DNA of 64,000 nucleotides from Owenia fusiformis. Lineage: Eukaryota > Annelida > Polychaeta > Sabellida > Oweniidae. The stretch lies in assembly GCA_903813345.2 (NCBI GenBank), contig CAIIXF020000011.1, positions 12,943,754 to 13,007,753 on the forward strand. Direction: 5' to 3'. The notes under the pieces are model-generated. The model was given only the letters and a program-made list of their open reading frames with translations, ran no database searches and had not been told where the DNA came from. A program made the position numbers and the translations under genes. Numbering within the stretch: position 1 is the first letter of the stretch; every line of letters begins with the position of its first letter. Below are positions 1 through 10,247 of the stretch, in pieces.

Positions 1-586
1 ATCTTCCAGTGGGTTGCTCATCTTCCAGTGAGTTGCTCATGTTCCAGTGGGTTCCTCTTCTTCCAGTGGGTTGCTCATCTTCCAGCATGTGTATTTTCTT
101 CCAGTTGGTTGCTCATGTTTCAGCTGGTTGTTCTTCCAGTTGGTTGTTCTTCTTCCAGTGGGTTGTTCATCTTCCAGTGGGTTGTTCATCTTCCAGTGGG
201 TTGTTCATCTTCCAGTGGGTTGTTCATCTTCCAGTCGGTTGTACATCTTCCAGTGGGTTGTTCATTTTCCAGTGAGTTGCTCATCTTCCAGTGAGTTGCT
301 TATCTTCCAGTGGGTTGCTCATCTTCCAGCGGGTGAATTATCTTCCAGCGGTTGAATAATCTTTCAGTGGGTGGATCATCATCTAGCAGTTGGATCATCT
401 TCAAGGTTGCCATCTTCCACCAGATAGATCATCTTCAACTGGGAACTTGGCTTTCCAATGGGGGACTTGTCTTGCAGTGTGTGGCTTCCAGTGTGTGGCT
501 CAGGTACTAGTGGGCTGATCACCTCCAAGCTAAAGGTAAATCTGGAAGAAATATTGTACATTAGGAAATAAAAATACTGTACTTAC
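1..586. repeat. 19-bp minisatellite array, partial hybrid array plus degenerate tail
   Basis: Positions 1-345 are 19-mers with B-type markers (GTGTATTTTCTTCCAG, TGTTTCAGCTGG), but they run into an A-type tail (GCGGGTGAATTATC, then TAGCAGTTGGATCATC). This array is therefore a B/A recombinant unlike the complete units. The tail (about 346-541) is still 19-bp periodic but heavily diverged. A 45-bp intron-like stretch (542-586, minus strand GTAAGT...CTTCCAG) separates it from the exon-like module at 587-773. Confidence 0.85.
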
Positions 587-773
587 TTGAACCCCACATC
601 CTAGAGATAATCTTCCATCCCGGGCAATGCTTCTTCAGTAACACACAGATATCACCAGAATAACAATATCCTATGTAGAAACAGGCGTTGCAGGCAGATG
701 GTGCATATTGAAGTTACTCTCATAAACTTGTAGGAAAGGACAGAAACTTATCTTCAGGGGAAGAGGAGTGCAT
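587..773 (-). pseudogene. Degenerate 187-bp exon-like module A, unit 0
   Basis: On the minus strand a polypyrimidine acceptor (TTTACTTTCAG) precedes the segment and a strong donor (GTTCAA/GTAAGTAC) follows it. Read as one base plus 62 codons it starts CTPLPLKISFCPFLQVYE and contains two in-frame stops (TAG after PATPVST, then TGA). Its 3' part in another frame reads DICVLLKKHC, resembling NRCVQLKKQQEC of the 156-bp exon at 2469-2624. I therefore infer a decayed paralogue of that exon. No function is assigned. Confidence 0.4.
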
Positions 774-807
774 CTGAAAGTAAATACAAAATAGAAAAAG
801 TTAGGCA

Positions 808-965
808 ATGGTTTCAATTTTCAATTTTTTCAAAAAATCCACCGGTTCAATCAAAATGGAAGGTATCCCACTAACAATAAGAGCAAGATCACTTAACTTA
901 GATGACAGGAACTTCGTGATAAGGCTCATCTTTAAGGGAGTGGAGTCTAGGGGGCGACTTATTTT
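808..965. repeat. Pre-array segment of B array 1 (deleted form)
   Basis: This carries the same AAAATCCACCGGTTCAATC-type sequence that precedes every A array, joined directly to TTTCAATTTTTTC. The ~100 bp between AAGAGC and AAGATCACTT that is present before B2 and B4 is missing here. The loss opens a plus-strand frame from 808 that runs into the array, which I regard as accidental. Confidence 0.7.
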
Positions 966-2086
966 CCAGTGGGTTGTTCATCTTCCAGTGGGTTGCTCAT
1001 CTTCCAGAGAGTTGCTCATCTTCCAGTGGGTTGCTCATCTTCCAGTGGGTGTATTTTCTTCCAGTTGTTTGCTCATCTTTCAGCTGGTTGCTCTCCTCCC
1101 AGTTGGTTGCTCTTCTTTCAGTTGGTTGCTCTTCCTTCAGTTGGTTGCTCTTCTTTCAGTTGGTTGCTCTTCTTTCAGTCGGTTGCTCTTCTTTCAGTTG
1201 GTTGCTCTTCTTCCAGTTGGTTGCTTTTCTTCCAGTTGGTTGCTCTTCTTCCAGTTAGTTGTTCATCTTCCAGTGGGTTGTTCATCTTCCAGTGGGTTGT
1301 TCATCTTCCAGTGGGTTGTTCATCTTCCAGTCGGTTGTACATCTTCCAGTGGGTTGTTCATCTTCCAGTGGGTTGTTCATCTTCCATTCGGTTGTACATC
1401 TTCCAGTGGGTTGCTCATCTTCCATCGGGTTGCTCTTCTTCCATTTGGTTGCCCATCTTCCAGTGGGTTGTTCATCTTCCAGTGGGTTGCTCATCTTCCA
1501 GTGAGTTGCTCATGTTCCAGTGGGTTCCTCATTTTCCAGTGGGTTGCTCATCTTCCAGCATGTCTATTTTCTTCCAGTTGGTTGCTCATGTTTCAGCTGG
1601 TTGTTCTTCCAGTTGGTTGTTCTTCTTCAAGTGGGTTGTTCATCTTCCAGTGGGTTGTTCATCTTCCAGTGGGTTGTTCATCTTCCAGTGGGTTGTTCAT
1701 CTTCCAGTCGGTTGTACATCTTCCAGTTGGTTGTTCATTTTCCAGTGAGTTGCTCATCTTCCAGTGAGTTGCTTATCTTCCAGTGGGTTGCTCATCTTCC
1801 AGTGGGTTGCTCATCTTCCAATGGGTTGCTCATCTTCCAGTGGATTGCTCATCTTCCAGTGGGTTGCTCATCTTCCAGCGATTGAATTATCTTTGAGTGG
1901 GTGGATCATCTTCTAGCAGTTGGATCATCTTCAAGGTTGCCATCTTCCACAAGATAGATCATCTTCAACTGGGACCTTGGCTTTTCAATGGGTGACTTGT
2001 CTTGCAGTGTGTGGCTTTCAGTTTGTGGCTCAGGTACTAGTGGGCTGATCACCTCCAAGCTAAAGGTAAATCTGTAATATAAGTAC
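966..2086. repeat. 19-bp minisatellite array B1 with degenerate tail
   Basis: About 48 tandem 19-mers (966-1880) vary around TTGGTTGCTCATCTTCCAG, with sub-blocks of TTGCTCTTCTTTCAG, GTTCATCTTCCAGTG and rarer TACATC and CATTTGG variants. A degenerate 19-bp-periodic tail follows to about 2086. On the minus strand most units carry GATGA, so each minus frame meets a TGA roughly every 57 bp. Plus frames stay open until a GTGAGTTG variant. The open frames here follow from repeat composition. Confidence 0.92.
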
Positions 2087-2468
2087 ATATAAAATAGGAA
2101 GTCAGCAATGATTTAAATGTTGATTTGTTGTTACAATGCCAAAATGATTGAGCCACTTACTGAACAAGCGGAGGAGGGAATGCAAGAAATTTCCTTTTAT
2201 TGATTCTAGTAAATAGCTCATGGCCTTTCACCCCTTCCGGCTCAAGATTTACATCATCAAATCAACTAACTGCCTTAACAGAAGTATCTCTGTAGAAGTG
2301 AATTGTGGTCTATATATTTTTAGAACATGAATTAAAATTATTTTTTTGAATATTGAATTACCCCCCACCCCCAAGCCCAACATAATGAATAGTTTTATTC
2401 ATTTTTTGATATGTAAAGCCAACATACATATTATCTCCAAATTGGCTCTACACTATAGCTACCCTTAC

Positions 2469-2624
2469 CTGTGTGGTTGTAACATTCCTGTTGTTTCTTT
2501 AGTTGCACACACCTATTAGTACAGGCAGTAGCAATATGCTTTGTAGATACATACACTGCAAACAGCTGACCCAAATCATTGATCCACTTCGAAAGACCAC
2601 AACCAGGGTAGAAATTGTTATGAC
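2469..2624 (-). CDS. Predicted 156-bp internal exon, Cys-rich peptide, unit 0 copy
   Basis: Minus strand: acceptor TACTTTCAG before 2624 and donor ACACAG/GTAAGG after 2469. With two bases completing a split codon, 51 full codons and one trailing base, the segment is open and has phase 1 at both ends, the symmetric class typical of shuffled extracellular modules. The peptide begins HNNFYPGCGLSKWINDLG and ends TNRCVQLKKQQECYNHT, with cysteines at about residues 8, 34, 38 and 47. All seven copies keep the frame and both splice signals. The W-x4-G spacing and C-x3-C loosely recall small disulfide-rich domains, but I assign no family. No start or terminal exon is identified, so this may be a gene fragment carried by the satellite. 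Confidence 0.45.
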
Positions 2625-3331
2625 CTGAAAGTACTTAAAAAAGAAAAAAAAAGTCAGCAATGATTTGACTTTTTTCCTTAAAAGAAACAAGTAAATATAC
2701 CCATCTCACTGAAATGGCCATTTTTCAGATGTGAGTACATTTACATATAACTTTTAAGAGAATGCATGAACATGCAAAATGTCACCACTGGCCATTTGTT
2801 AAAGATGCACTTGGTTACAGTAAGCCGAACACTAATTGATTACTGCCATCAAGAAGTTTCGTCCACCCATCAGTTTGAGAATATAACATTATGTCAACAC
2901 TTCTGTAGTGACATAAAAATCAAATCATTGCCCAGTAAGTACAGTTTACTAAAAAACTATGAACAAAAATCATATCATTACTGAATAAATTTTCAAATTG
3001 TTACTTTAAAAGCTAGCATTATAGTATTCAAATGATCAAGACCAAATTGATAGAGCTAGAACTATTTTGTTGGTAAGTTTCCAAAGTCTCAGAATGAAAA
3101 TTACCAAACACATGCAAACAGAACCACTGTTCCTTGTGTTGCAGCCAAGAACCTGCTTTGCTGGAAATACAAAAAAGATGCTGTAGTACTTGTTAATATT
3201 ACAATTTAAATATATTGCAAAAATTCAAATCAATTAGGAGGGATGGAGTAAGGTACATGTATACATAGTAATACATCTTAACTAGGTAAAAAATACTGCT
3301 TCCAGCACTGTATAGCTGATTCTTCTGGTGG

Positions 3332-3445
3332 GTGTATGATCCTGTGAAAAGAGAATTCATTTATTAGTAACTTCCGCATGCAACAGTAGTAGTTGTAGTT
3401 CAGGCAAGGAGCAGTCTTTAACCCTCTTCAAAACACCTGCAATGA
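3332..3445 (-). other. Weak exon-like segments (minus), present in every unit
   Basis: Two acceptor-like sites lie on the minus strand: TTTTCTCATTGCAG near 3440 and TTCTCTTTTCACAG near 3345. In phase 1, matching the 156-bp exon, the first opens into VLKRVKDCSLPELQLLLLHAEVTNK and then a stop. The second opens into GSYTHQKNQLYSAGSSIFYL. No convincing donor is visible for either. They may be remnants of the same fragmented gene. This is a low-confidence inference from splice motifs. Confidence 0.15.
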
Positions 3446-4239
3446 GAAAATTATTTTACTGTCTACCTCAACTCCAAAGCATGCAAGGGATTATCATTTG
3501 CAAAAAAGTTGCCAAGTTGCCTTTATCAATCAGATTCTAGGTCGTAAATACCTAGATGGTTGATTGCTTATTGGACCAAAACATGGTCGCATTAACACTG
3601 ACCTCAAAACAAGAAAAAAACAGTCAAATTGAAAAATTGATGATGATTTAATGAAACTTAAGATCATCTACCAACTCGCACCAAAAAAGAGAATGGTATC
3701 CGAAAACTGAGACTAACATACGAAGGTATGTTAAATCTCAGGTGAAAATGAGTTTATAAAAAAAATATGAAGACAATATTTTCCAAATATAGCACACATT
3801 ACTTCCATTTTGATAAAACCAGGTGGAATCCATTATTCTTTCATGTCAGAACATAGAATCCGTTAGGAAGCTTTCAAGCCAACACACCTTAACAAAAGAT
3901 CAAACATTGGGTGACCATCCCCCCGCTCATGCTGTATGCTGTCCAGAGAGATTAAGAAGAATAACAAGAATGACATCCTCGGCCATGCATAATTAGGATA
4001 CATCACATTAAAAAGATGAAATACAAGACCATACCACTGTCAATTCCCAATAGTATCTTTACTGTAACACTGATAAGCAATGTCTACCTACCTAAAGAGT
4101 ACAAGGTAACATGTATCAACCCCAAGGCCATTCCGTACAGATCCAAGTGAACTCTTGCTGCGTCCTCACGAGATCTCTGGATCACACTATATCCGTCATA
4201 GCTAACTACTAACATTACAATACGAGCAAGTAAAAATGA

Positions 4240-4437
4240 GTGGACCTTCACCAGAGCTCAACGATACCCCTCCAGAACGACCCAATGCATGCCGGCACCA
4301 CAGCATGCATTGAAGAAAGAAAATTCAGAATACCTCCTCCTGGTGGGTGCAAGACCCACCATTTTGACTCGCAAGTAATGAATGCTTTCACCAGCAATCA
4401 GAATATAGGCAAAACAAAGAACCAAGCTCAACAATAA
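4240..4437 (+). CDS. Short conserved open frame, 65 codons (hypothetical)
   Basis: An ATG-initiated frame beginning MDLHQSSTIPLQNDPMHAG is kept in all seven units (also at 9708, 14905, 20207, 25404, 30312 and 35077). The unit-0 copy differs from the others by QVMNAFTSNQ versus QVKNAFTSHQ. I recognise no domain, signal peptide or membrane segment. Retention is expected from overall unit similarity, so coding is not demonstrated. Confidence 0.12.
   Translation: MDLHQSSTIPLQNDPMHAGTTACIEERKFRIPPPGGCKTHHFDSQVMNAFTSNQNIGKTKNQAQQ
4342..4360. repeat. Perfect hairpin, 7-bp stem and 5-nt loop
   Basis: GGTGGGT-GCAAG-ACCCACC forms a perfect inverted repeat inside the 65-codon frame and is preserved in the spacers of the other units. 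No U-tract follows, so it does not look like a terminator. Its role is unknown. Confidence 0.6.
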
Positions 4438-4586
4438 GAATCCAACTTGGAAACTGTTGGTCGGGACTTACAAGGAATTGATACCTGAAACCCATGCATC
4501 TAGAGATTGATAGACACTGATCATCAGAATCACGGTGGAGGTACTACGAGGAACATCAAACAGTATGACCAAGTAAACCAGAGCTC

Positions 4587-4796
4587 TCAATGCAATGGAT
4601 CAGAATGACCCATGCTCAACGATGCCATTCTTAGATATTCCTCAAAATCAATCGGGACAACATAAAACATGAACAGGGGAAGGCCTCCCAACACTTGATC
4701 AAGTGTTAAGACATGTTTAGCCATCCAGCCTCCTAGCAGATTCCAGGTTCCTTCACTCCAGAATAATGGGTCGGCCAACAAAATCCACCGGTTCAA
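4587..4796 (-). CDS. Short open frame, 69 codons (hypothetical)
   Basis: A minus-strand ATG frame beginning MNRWILLADPLFWSEG is intact in units 0-4 (also 10055-10264, 15252-15461, 20554-20763 and 25751-25960). It is broken by TGG to TGA near 30797 in unit 5 and by a TAA near 35543 in unit 6. Loss in two of seven copies argues against selection. The last codons of the frame start inside the pre-array motif shared by A and B arrays. No family is recognised. Confidence 0.12.
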   Translation of the reverse strand: MNRWILLADPLFWSEGTWNLLGGWMAKHVLTLDQVLGGLPLFMFYVVPIDFEEYLRMASLSMGHSDPLH

Positions 4797-5012
4797 TCAA
4801 AATGGAAGGTGTCCCACTAACGAGAAAACCTGCCGCTCCTAAACCATAGATGGAAAACATGTCTAGCTGGTAGATGACCCCATATGGAATACCTAAGATA
4901 ACCTAACCAAATAACTAAGATAACTGAACAAGATTACTTAACTTAGGTGACAGGAACTTCGTGATAAGGCTCATCTTAAAGGGAGTGGAGTCTAGGGGGC
5001 GACTCATTTTCC

Positions 5013-5955
5013 AATGCATGGTTGCTCTTCTTCCAGTTGGTTGCTCTTCTTCCACTTGGTTGTTCTTCCACTTGGTTGCTCTTCTTCCACTTGGTTGCTC
5101 TTCTTCCACTTGGTTGCTCTTCTTCCACTTGGTTGCTCTTCTTCCAGTTGGTTGCTCTTCTTCCAGTTGGTTGCTCTTCTTCCAGTTGGTTGCTCTTCTT
5201 CCAGTTGGTTGCTCTTCTTCCAGTTGGTTGCTCTTCTTCCAGTTGGTTGCTCTTCTTCCAGTTGGTTGCTCTCCTTTCAGTTGGTTGCTCTTCTTCCAGT
5301 TGGTTGCTCTTCTTCCAGTTGGTTGCTCTTCTTCCAGTTGGTTGCTCTTCTTCCAGTTGGTTGCTCTTCTTCCAGTTGGTTGCTCTTCTTCCAGTTGGTT
5401 GCTCTTCTTCCAGTTGGTTGCTCTCCTTTCAGTTGGTTGCTCTTCTTCCAGTTGGTTGCTCTTCTTCCAGTTGGTTGCTCTTCTTCCAGTTGGTTGCTCT
5501 TCTTCCAGTTGGTTGCTCTTCTTCCAGTTTGTTGTTCTTATTCCAGTGGGTTGTTCATCTTCCAGTGGGTTGTTCATCTTCCAGTGGGTTGTTCATCTTC
5601 CACTTGTTTGTTCATCTTCCAGTGGGTTGTTCATCTTCCAGTGAGTTGCTCATCTTCCAGTGAGTTGCTCATCTTCCAGTGGGTTGCTCATCTTCCAGCG
5701 GGTGAATTATCTTCCAGCGGTTGAATAATCTTTCAGTGGGTGGATCATCATCTAGCAGTTGGATCATCTTCAAGGTTGCCATCTTCCACCAGATAGATCA
5801 TCTTCAACTGGGAACTTGGCTTTCCAATGGGGGACTTGTCTTGCAGTGTGTGGCTTCCAGTGTGTGGCTCAGGTACTAGTGGGCTGATCACCTCCAAGCT
5901 AAAGGTAAATCTGGAAGAAATATTGTACATTAGGAAATAAAAATACTGTACTTAC
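5013..5955. repeat. 19-bp minisatellite array A1 with tail
   Basis: About 36 units of TTGGTTGCTCTTCTTCCAG run in ordered sub-blocks: CCACTTGG variants first, then CCAGTTGG, then CCAGTGGGTTGTTCATC, then the diverged tail and a 45-bp intron-like stretch. The pure part has no stop in any of the six frames. The plus strand reads LVALLPVGCSSSSWLLFFQ and the minus strand KKSNQLEEEQPTGRRATNW in every frame. The marker variant CTCCTTTCAG occurs twice, at 5271 and 5423, exactly 8 x 19 bp apart, which indicates an internal 8-unit duplication not seen in the other A arrays. Confidence 0.95.
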
Positions 5956-6142
5956 TTGAACCCCACATCCTAGAGATAATCTTCCATCCCGGGCAATGCT
6001 TCTTCAGTAACACACAGATATCACCAGAATAACAATATCCTACGTAGAAACAGGCGTTGCAGGCAGATGGTGCATATTGAAGTTACTCTCATAAACTTGT
6101 AGGAAAGGACAGAAACTTATCTTCAGGGGAAGAGGAGTGCAT
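5956..6142 (-). pseudogene. Degenerate exon-like module A, unit 1
   Basis: A 187-bp copy of the module at 587-773 with the same acceptor, donor and two in-frame stops. It carries ACG in place of ACA just before the TAG, a marker shared only with unit 3 (16455-16641). Confidence 0.4.
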
Positions 6143-6433
6143 CTGAAAGTAAATACAAAATAGAAAAAGTTAGGCAATGGTTTCAATTTTCAATTTTTTC
6201 AAAAAATCCACCGGTTCAATCAAAATGGAAGGTATCCTACTAACGATAAGAGCCTGCCGCTCCTTAAGCATAGATGGAAGACCTGTCTAGCTGGTAGATG
6301 ACCCCACATGGAGTAACTAAGATAACTTAACCAAATAACTAAGATAACTCAACAAGATCACTTAACTTAGATGACAGGAACTTCGTGATAAGGCTCATCT
6401 TTAAGGGAGTGGAGTCTAGGGGGCGACTTATTT

Positions 6434-7555
6434 TCCAGTGGGTTGTTCATCTTCCAGTGGGTTGCTCATCTTCCAGAGAGTTGCTCATCTTCCAGTGGGT
6501 TGCTCATCTTCCAGTGGGTGTATTTTCTTCCAGTTGTTTGCTCATCTTTCAGCTGGTTGCTCTCCTCCCAGTTGGTTGCTCTTCTTTCAGTTGGTTGCTC
6601 TTCCTTCAGTTGGTTGCTCTTCTTTCAGTTGGTTGCTCTTCTTTCAGTTGGTTGCTCTTCTTTCAGTTGGTTGCTCTTCTTTCAGTTGGTTGCTCTTCTT
6701 TCAGTTGGTTGCTCTTCTTCCAGTTGGTTGCTTTTCTTCCAGTTGGTTGCTCTTCTTCCAGTTAGTTGTTCATCTTCCAGTGGGTTGTTCATCTTCCAGT
6801 GGGTTGTTCATCTTCCAGTCGGTTGTACATCTTCCAGTGGGTTGTTCATCTTCCAGTGGGTTGTTCATCTTCCATTCGGTTGTACATCTTCCAGTGGGTT
6901 GCTCATCTTCCATCGGGTTGCTCTTCTTCCATTTGGTTGCCCATCTTCCAGTGGGTTGTTCATCTTCCAGTGGGTTGCTCATCTTCCAGTGAGTTGCTCA
7001 TGTTCCAGTGGGTTCCTCATTTTCCAGTGGGTTGCTCATCTTCCAGCAGGTGTATTTTCTTCCAGTTGGTTGCTCATGTTTCAGCTGGTTGTTCTTCCAG
7101 TTGGTTGTTCTTCTTCCAGTGGGTTGTTCATCTTCCAGTGGGTTGTTCATCTTCCAGTGGGTTGTTCATCTTCCAGTGGGTTGTTCATCTTCCAGTCGGT
7201 TGTACATCTTCCAGTGGGTTGTTCATTTTCCAGTGAGTTGCTCATCTTCCAGTGAGTTGCTTATCTTCCAGTGGGTTGCTCATCTTCCAGTGGGTTGCTC
7301 ATCTTCCAGTGGATTGCTCATCTTCCAGTGGGTTGCTCATCTTCCAGCGATTGAATTATCTTTGAGTGGGTGGATCATCTTCTAGCAGTTGGATCATCTT
7401 CAAGGTTGCCATCTTCCACCAGATAGATCATCTTCAACTGGGACCTTGGCTTTTCAATGGGTGACTTGTCTTGCAGTGTGTGGCTTTCAGTTTGTGGCTC
7501 AGGTACTAGTGGGCTGATCACCTCCAAGCTAAAGGTAAATCTGTAATATAAGTAC
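6434..7555. repeat. 19-bp minisatellite array B2 with tail
   Basis: About 48 19-mers in the same variant order as B1. It is preceded by the full pre-array sequence, with CTGCCGCTCCTTAAGC and the following ~100 bp present (6254-6353). Long plus-strand frames here (up to 270 codons) result from repeat composition. Confidence 0.92.
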
Positions 7556-10247
7556 ATATAAAATAGGAAGTCAGCAATGATTTAAATGTTGATTTGTTGG
7601 TACAATGCCAAAATGATTGAGCCACTTACTGAACAAGCGGAGGAGGGAATGCAAGAAATTTCCTTTTATTGATTCTAGTAAATAGCTCATGGCCTTTCAC
7701 CCCTTCCGGCTCAAGATTTACATCATCAAATCAACTAACTGCCTTAACAGAAGTATCTCTGTAGAAGTGAATTGTGGTCTATATATTTTTAGAACATGAA
7801 TTAAAATTATTTTTTTGAATATTGAATTACCCCCCACCCCCAAGCCCAATATAATGAACAGTTTTATTCATTTTTTGATATGTAAAGCCAACATACATAT
7901 TATCTCCAAATTGGCTCTACACTATAGCTACCCTTACCTGTGTGGTTGTAACATTCCTGTTGTTTCTTTAGTTGCACACACCTATTAGTACAGGCAGTAG
8001 CAATATGCTTTGTAGATACATACACTGCAAACAGCTGACCCAAATCATTGATCCACTTCGAAAGACCACAACCAGGGTAGAAATTGTTATGACCTGAAAG
8101 TACTTAAAAAAGAAAAAAAAGTCAGCAATGATTTGACTTTTTTCCTTAAAAGAAACAAGTAAATATACCCATCTCACTGAAATGGCCATTTTTCAGATGT
8201 GAGTACATTTACATATAACTTTTAAGAGAATGCATGAACATGCAAAATGTCACCACTGGCCATTTGTTAAAGATGCACTTGGTTACAGTAAGCCGAACAC
8301 TAATTGATTACTGCCATCAAGAAGTTTCGTCCACCCATCAGTTTGAGAATATAACATTATGTCAACACTTCTGTAGTGACATAAAAATCAAATCATTGCC
8401 CAGTAAGTACAGTTTACTAAAAAACTATGAACAAAAATCATATCATTACTGAATAAATTTTCAAATTGTTACTTTAAAAGCTAGCATTATAGTATTCAAA
8501 TGATCAAGACCAAATTGATAGAGCTAGAACTATTTTGTTGGTAAGTTTCCAAAGTCTCAGAATGAAAATTACCAAACACATGCAAATAGAACCACTGTTC
8601 CTTGTGTTGCAGCCAAGAACCTGCTTTGCTGGAAATACAAAAAAGATGCTGTAGTACTTGTTAATATTACAATTTAAATATATTGCAAAAATTCAAATCA
8701 ATTAGGAGGGATGGAGTAAGGTACATGTATACATAGTAATACATCTTAACTAGGTAAACAATACTGCTTCCAGCACTGTATAGCTGATTCTTCTGGTGGG
8801 TGTATGATCCTGTGAAAAGAGAATTCATTTATTAGTACCTTCCGCATGCAACAGTAGTAGTTGTAGTTCAGGCAAGGAGCAGTATTTAACCCTCTTCAAA
8901 ACACCTGCAATGAGAAAATTATTTTACTGTCTACCTTAACTCCAAAGCATGCAAGGGATTATCATTTGCAAAAAAGTTGCCAAGTTGCCTTTATCAATCA
9001 GATTCTAGGTCGTAAATACCTAGATGGTTGATTGCTTATTGGACCAAAACATGGTCGCATTAACACTGACCTCAAAACAAGAAAAAAACAGTCAAATTGA
9101 AAAATTGATGATGATTTAATGAAACTTAAGATCATCTACCAACTCGCACCAAAAAAGAGAATGGTATCCGAAAACTGAGACTAACATACGAAGGTATGTT
9201 AAATCTCAGGTGAAAATGAGTTTATAAAAAAAATATGAAGACAATATTTTCCAAATATAGCACACATTACTTCCATTTTGATAAAACCAGGTGGATTCCA
9301 TTATTCTTTCATGTCAGAACATAGAATCCGTTAGGAAGCTTTCAAGCCAACACACCTTAACAAAAGATCAAACATTGGGTGACCATCCCCCCGCTCATGC
9401 TGTATGCTGTCCAGAGAGATTAAGAAGAATAACAAGAATGACATCCTCGGCCATGCATAATTAGGATACATCACATTAAAAAGATGAAATACAAGACCAT
9501 ACCACTGTCAATTCCCAATAGTATCTTTACTGTAACACTGATAAGCAATGTCTACCTACCTAAAGAGTACAAGGTAACATGTATCAACCCCAAGGCCATT
9601 CCGTACAGATCCAAGTGAACTCTTGCTGCGTCCTCACGAGATCTCTGGATCACACTATATCCGTCATAGCTAACTACTAACATTACAATACGAGCAAGTA
9701 AAAATGAGTGGACCTTCACCAGAGCTCAACGATACCCCTCCAGAACGACCCAATGCATGCCGGCACCACAGCATGCATTGAAGAAAGAAAATTCAGAATA
9801 CCTCCTCCTGGTGGGTGCAAGACCCACCATTTTGACTCGCAAGTAAAGAATGCTTTCACCAGCCATCAGAATATAGGCAAAACAAAGAACCAAGCTCAAC
9901 AATAAGAATCCAACTTGGAAACTGTTGGTCGGGACTTACAAGGAATTGATACCTGAAACCCATGCATCTAGAGATTGATAGACACTGATCATCAGAATCA
10001 CGGTGGAGGTACTACGAGGAACATCAAACAGTATGACCAAGTAAACCAGAGCTCTCAATGCAATGGATCAGAATGACCCATGCTCAACGATGCCATTCTT
10101 AGATATTCCTCAAAATCAATCGGGACAACATAAAACATGAACAGGGGAAGGCCTCCCAACACTTGATCAAGTGTTAAGACATGTTTAGCCATCCAGCCTC
10201 CTAGCAGATTCCAGGTTCCTTCACTCCAGAATAATGGGTCGGCCAAC
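7556..10247. repeat. Unit 1 spacer
   Basis: A copy of the 2087-4779 spacer. It carries odd-unit markers: AATATAATGAACAG near 7850, GGTAAACAATACTG near 8755, GCAGTATTTAACC near 8880 and GTGGATTCC near 9291. Confidence 0.85.
7938..8093 (-). CDS. Predicted 156-bp Cys-rich exon, unit 1 copy
   Basis: Identical in frame, length and splice signals to the 2469-2624 segment, with phase 1 at both ends and WINDLGQLF retained. Confidence 0.42.

Larger units (their letters stand above)
2087..4779. repeat. Unit 0 spacer, about 2.7 kb
   Basis: AT-rich sequence repeated almost identically in all seven units. It contains the 156-bp exon-like segment (2469-2624), other weaker exon-like stretches on the minus strand, a perfect hairpin (4342-4360) and two short conserved open frames. 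Features I can individually support are listed separately. The rest has no recognisable coding or RNA signature. Confidence 0.85.

Noticed and set aside
808-1767. 319-codon plus-strand open frame (and similar 240-319-codon frames at 11512, 21954 and elsewhere) as a protein-coding gene
   Set aside because: All but the first ~50 codons are the 19-bp repeat, all three frames are open, and the start depends on a ~100-bp deletion present only in some units.
2469-2624. Assigning the four-cysteine exon to a named small disulfide-rich domain family
   Set aside because: Only part of the cysteine and glycine spacing agrees, and one expected cysteine position is leucine. The resemblance is too weak without a profile search.
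4915-5577. 220-codon minus-strand frame with a charged KKSNQLEEEQPTGRRATNW repeat as a real structural protein
   Set aside because: It is the mirror of the plus-strand repeat frames, and homogeneous units have no stop in any frame. No splice signal links it cleanly to the exon-like modules, because the tail and GATGA variants bring stops. Kept only as a finding to test.
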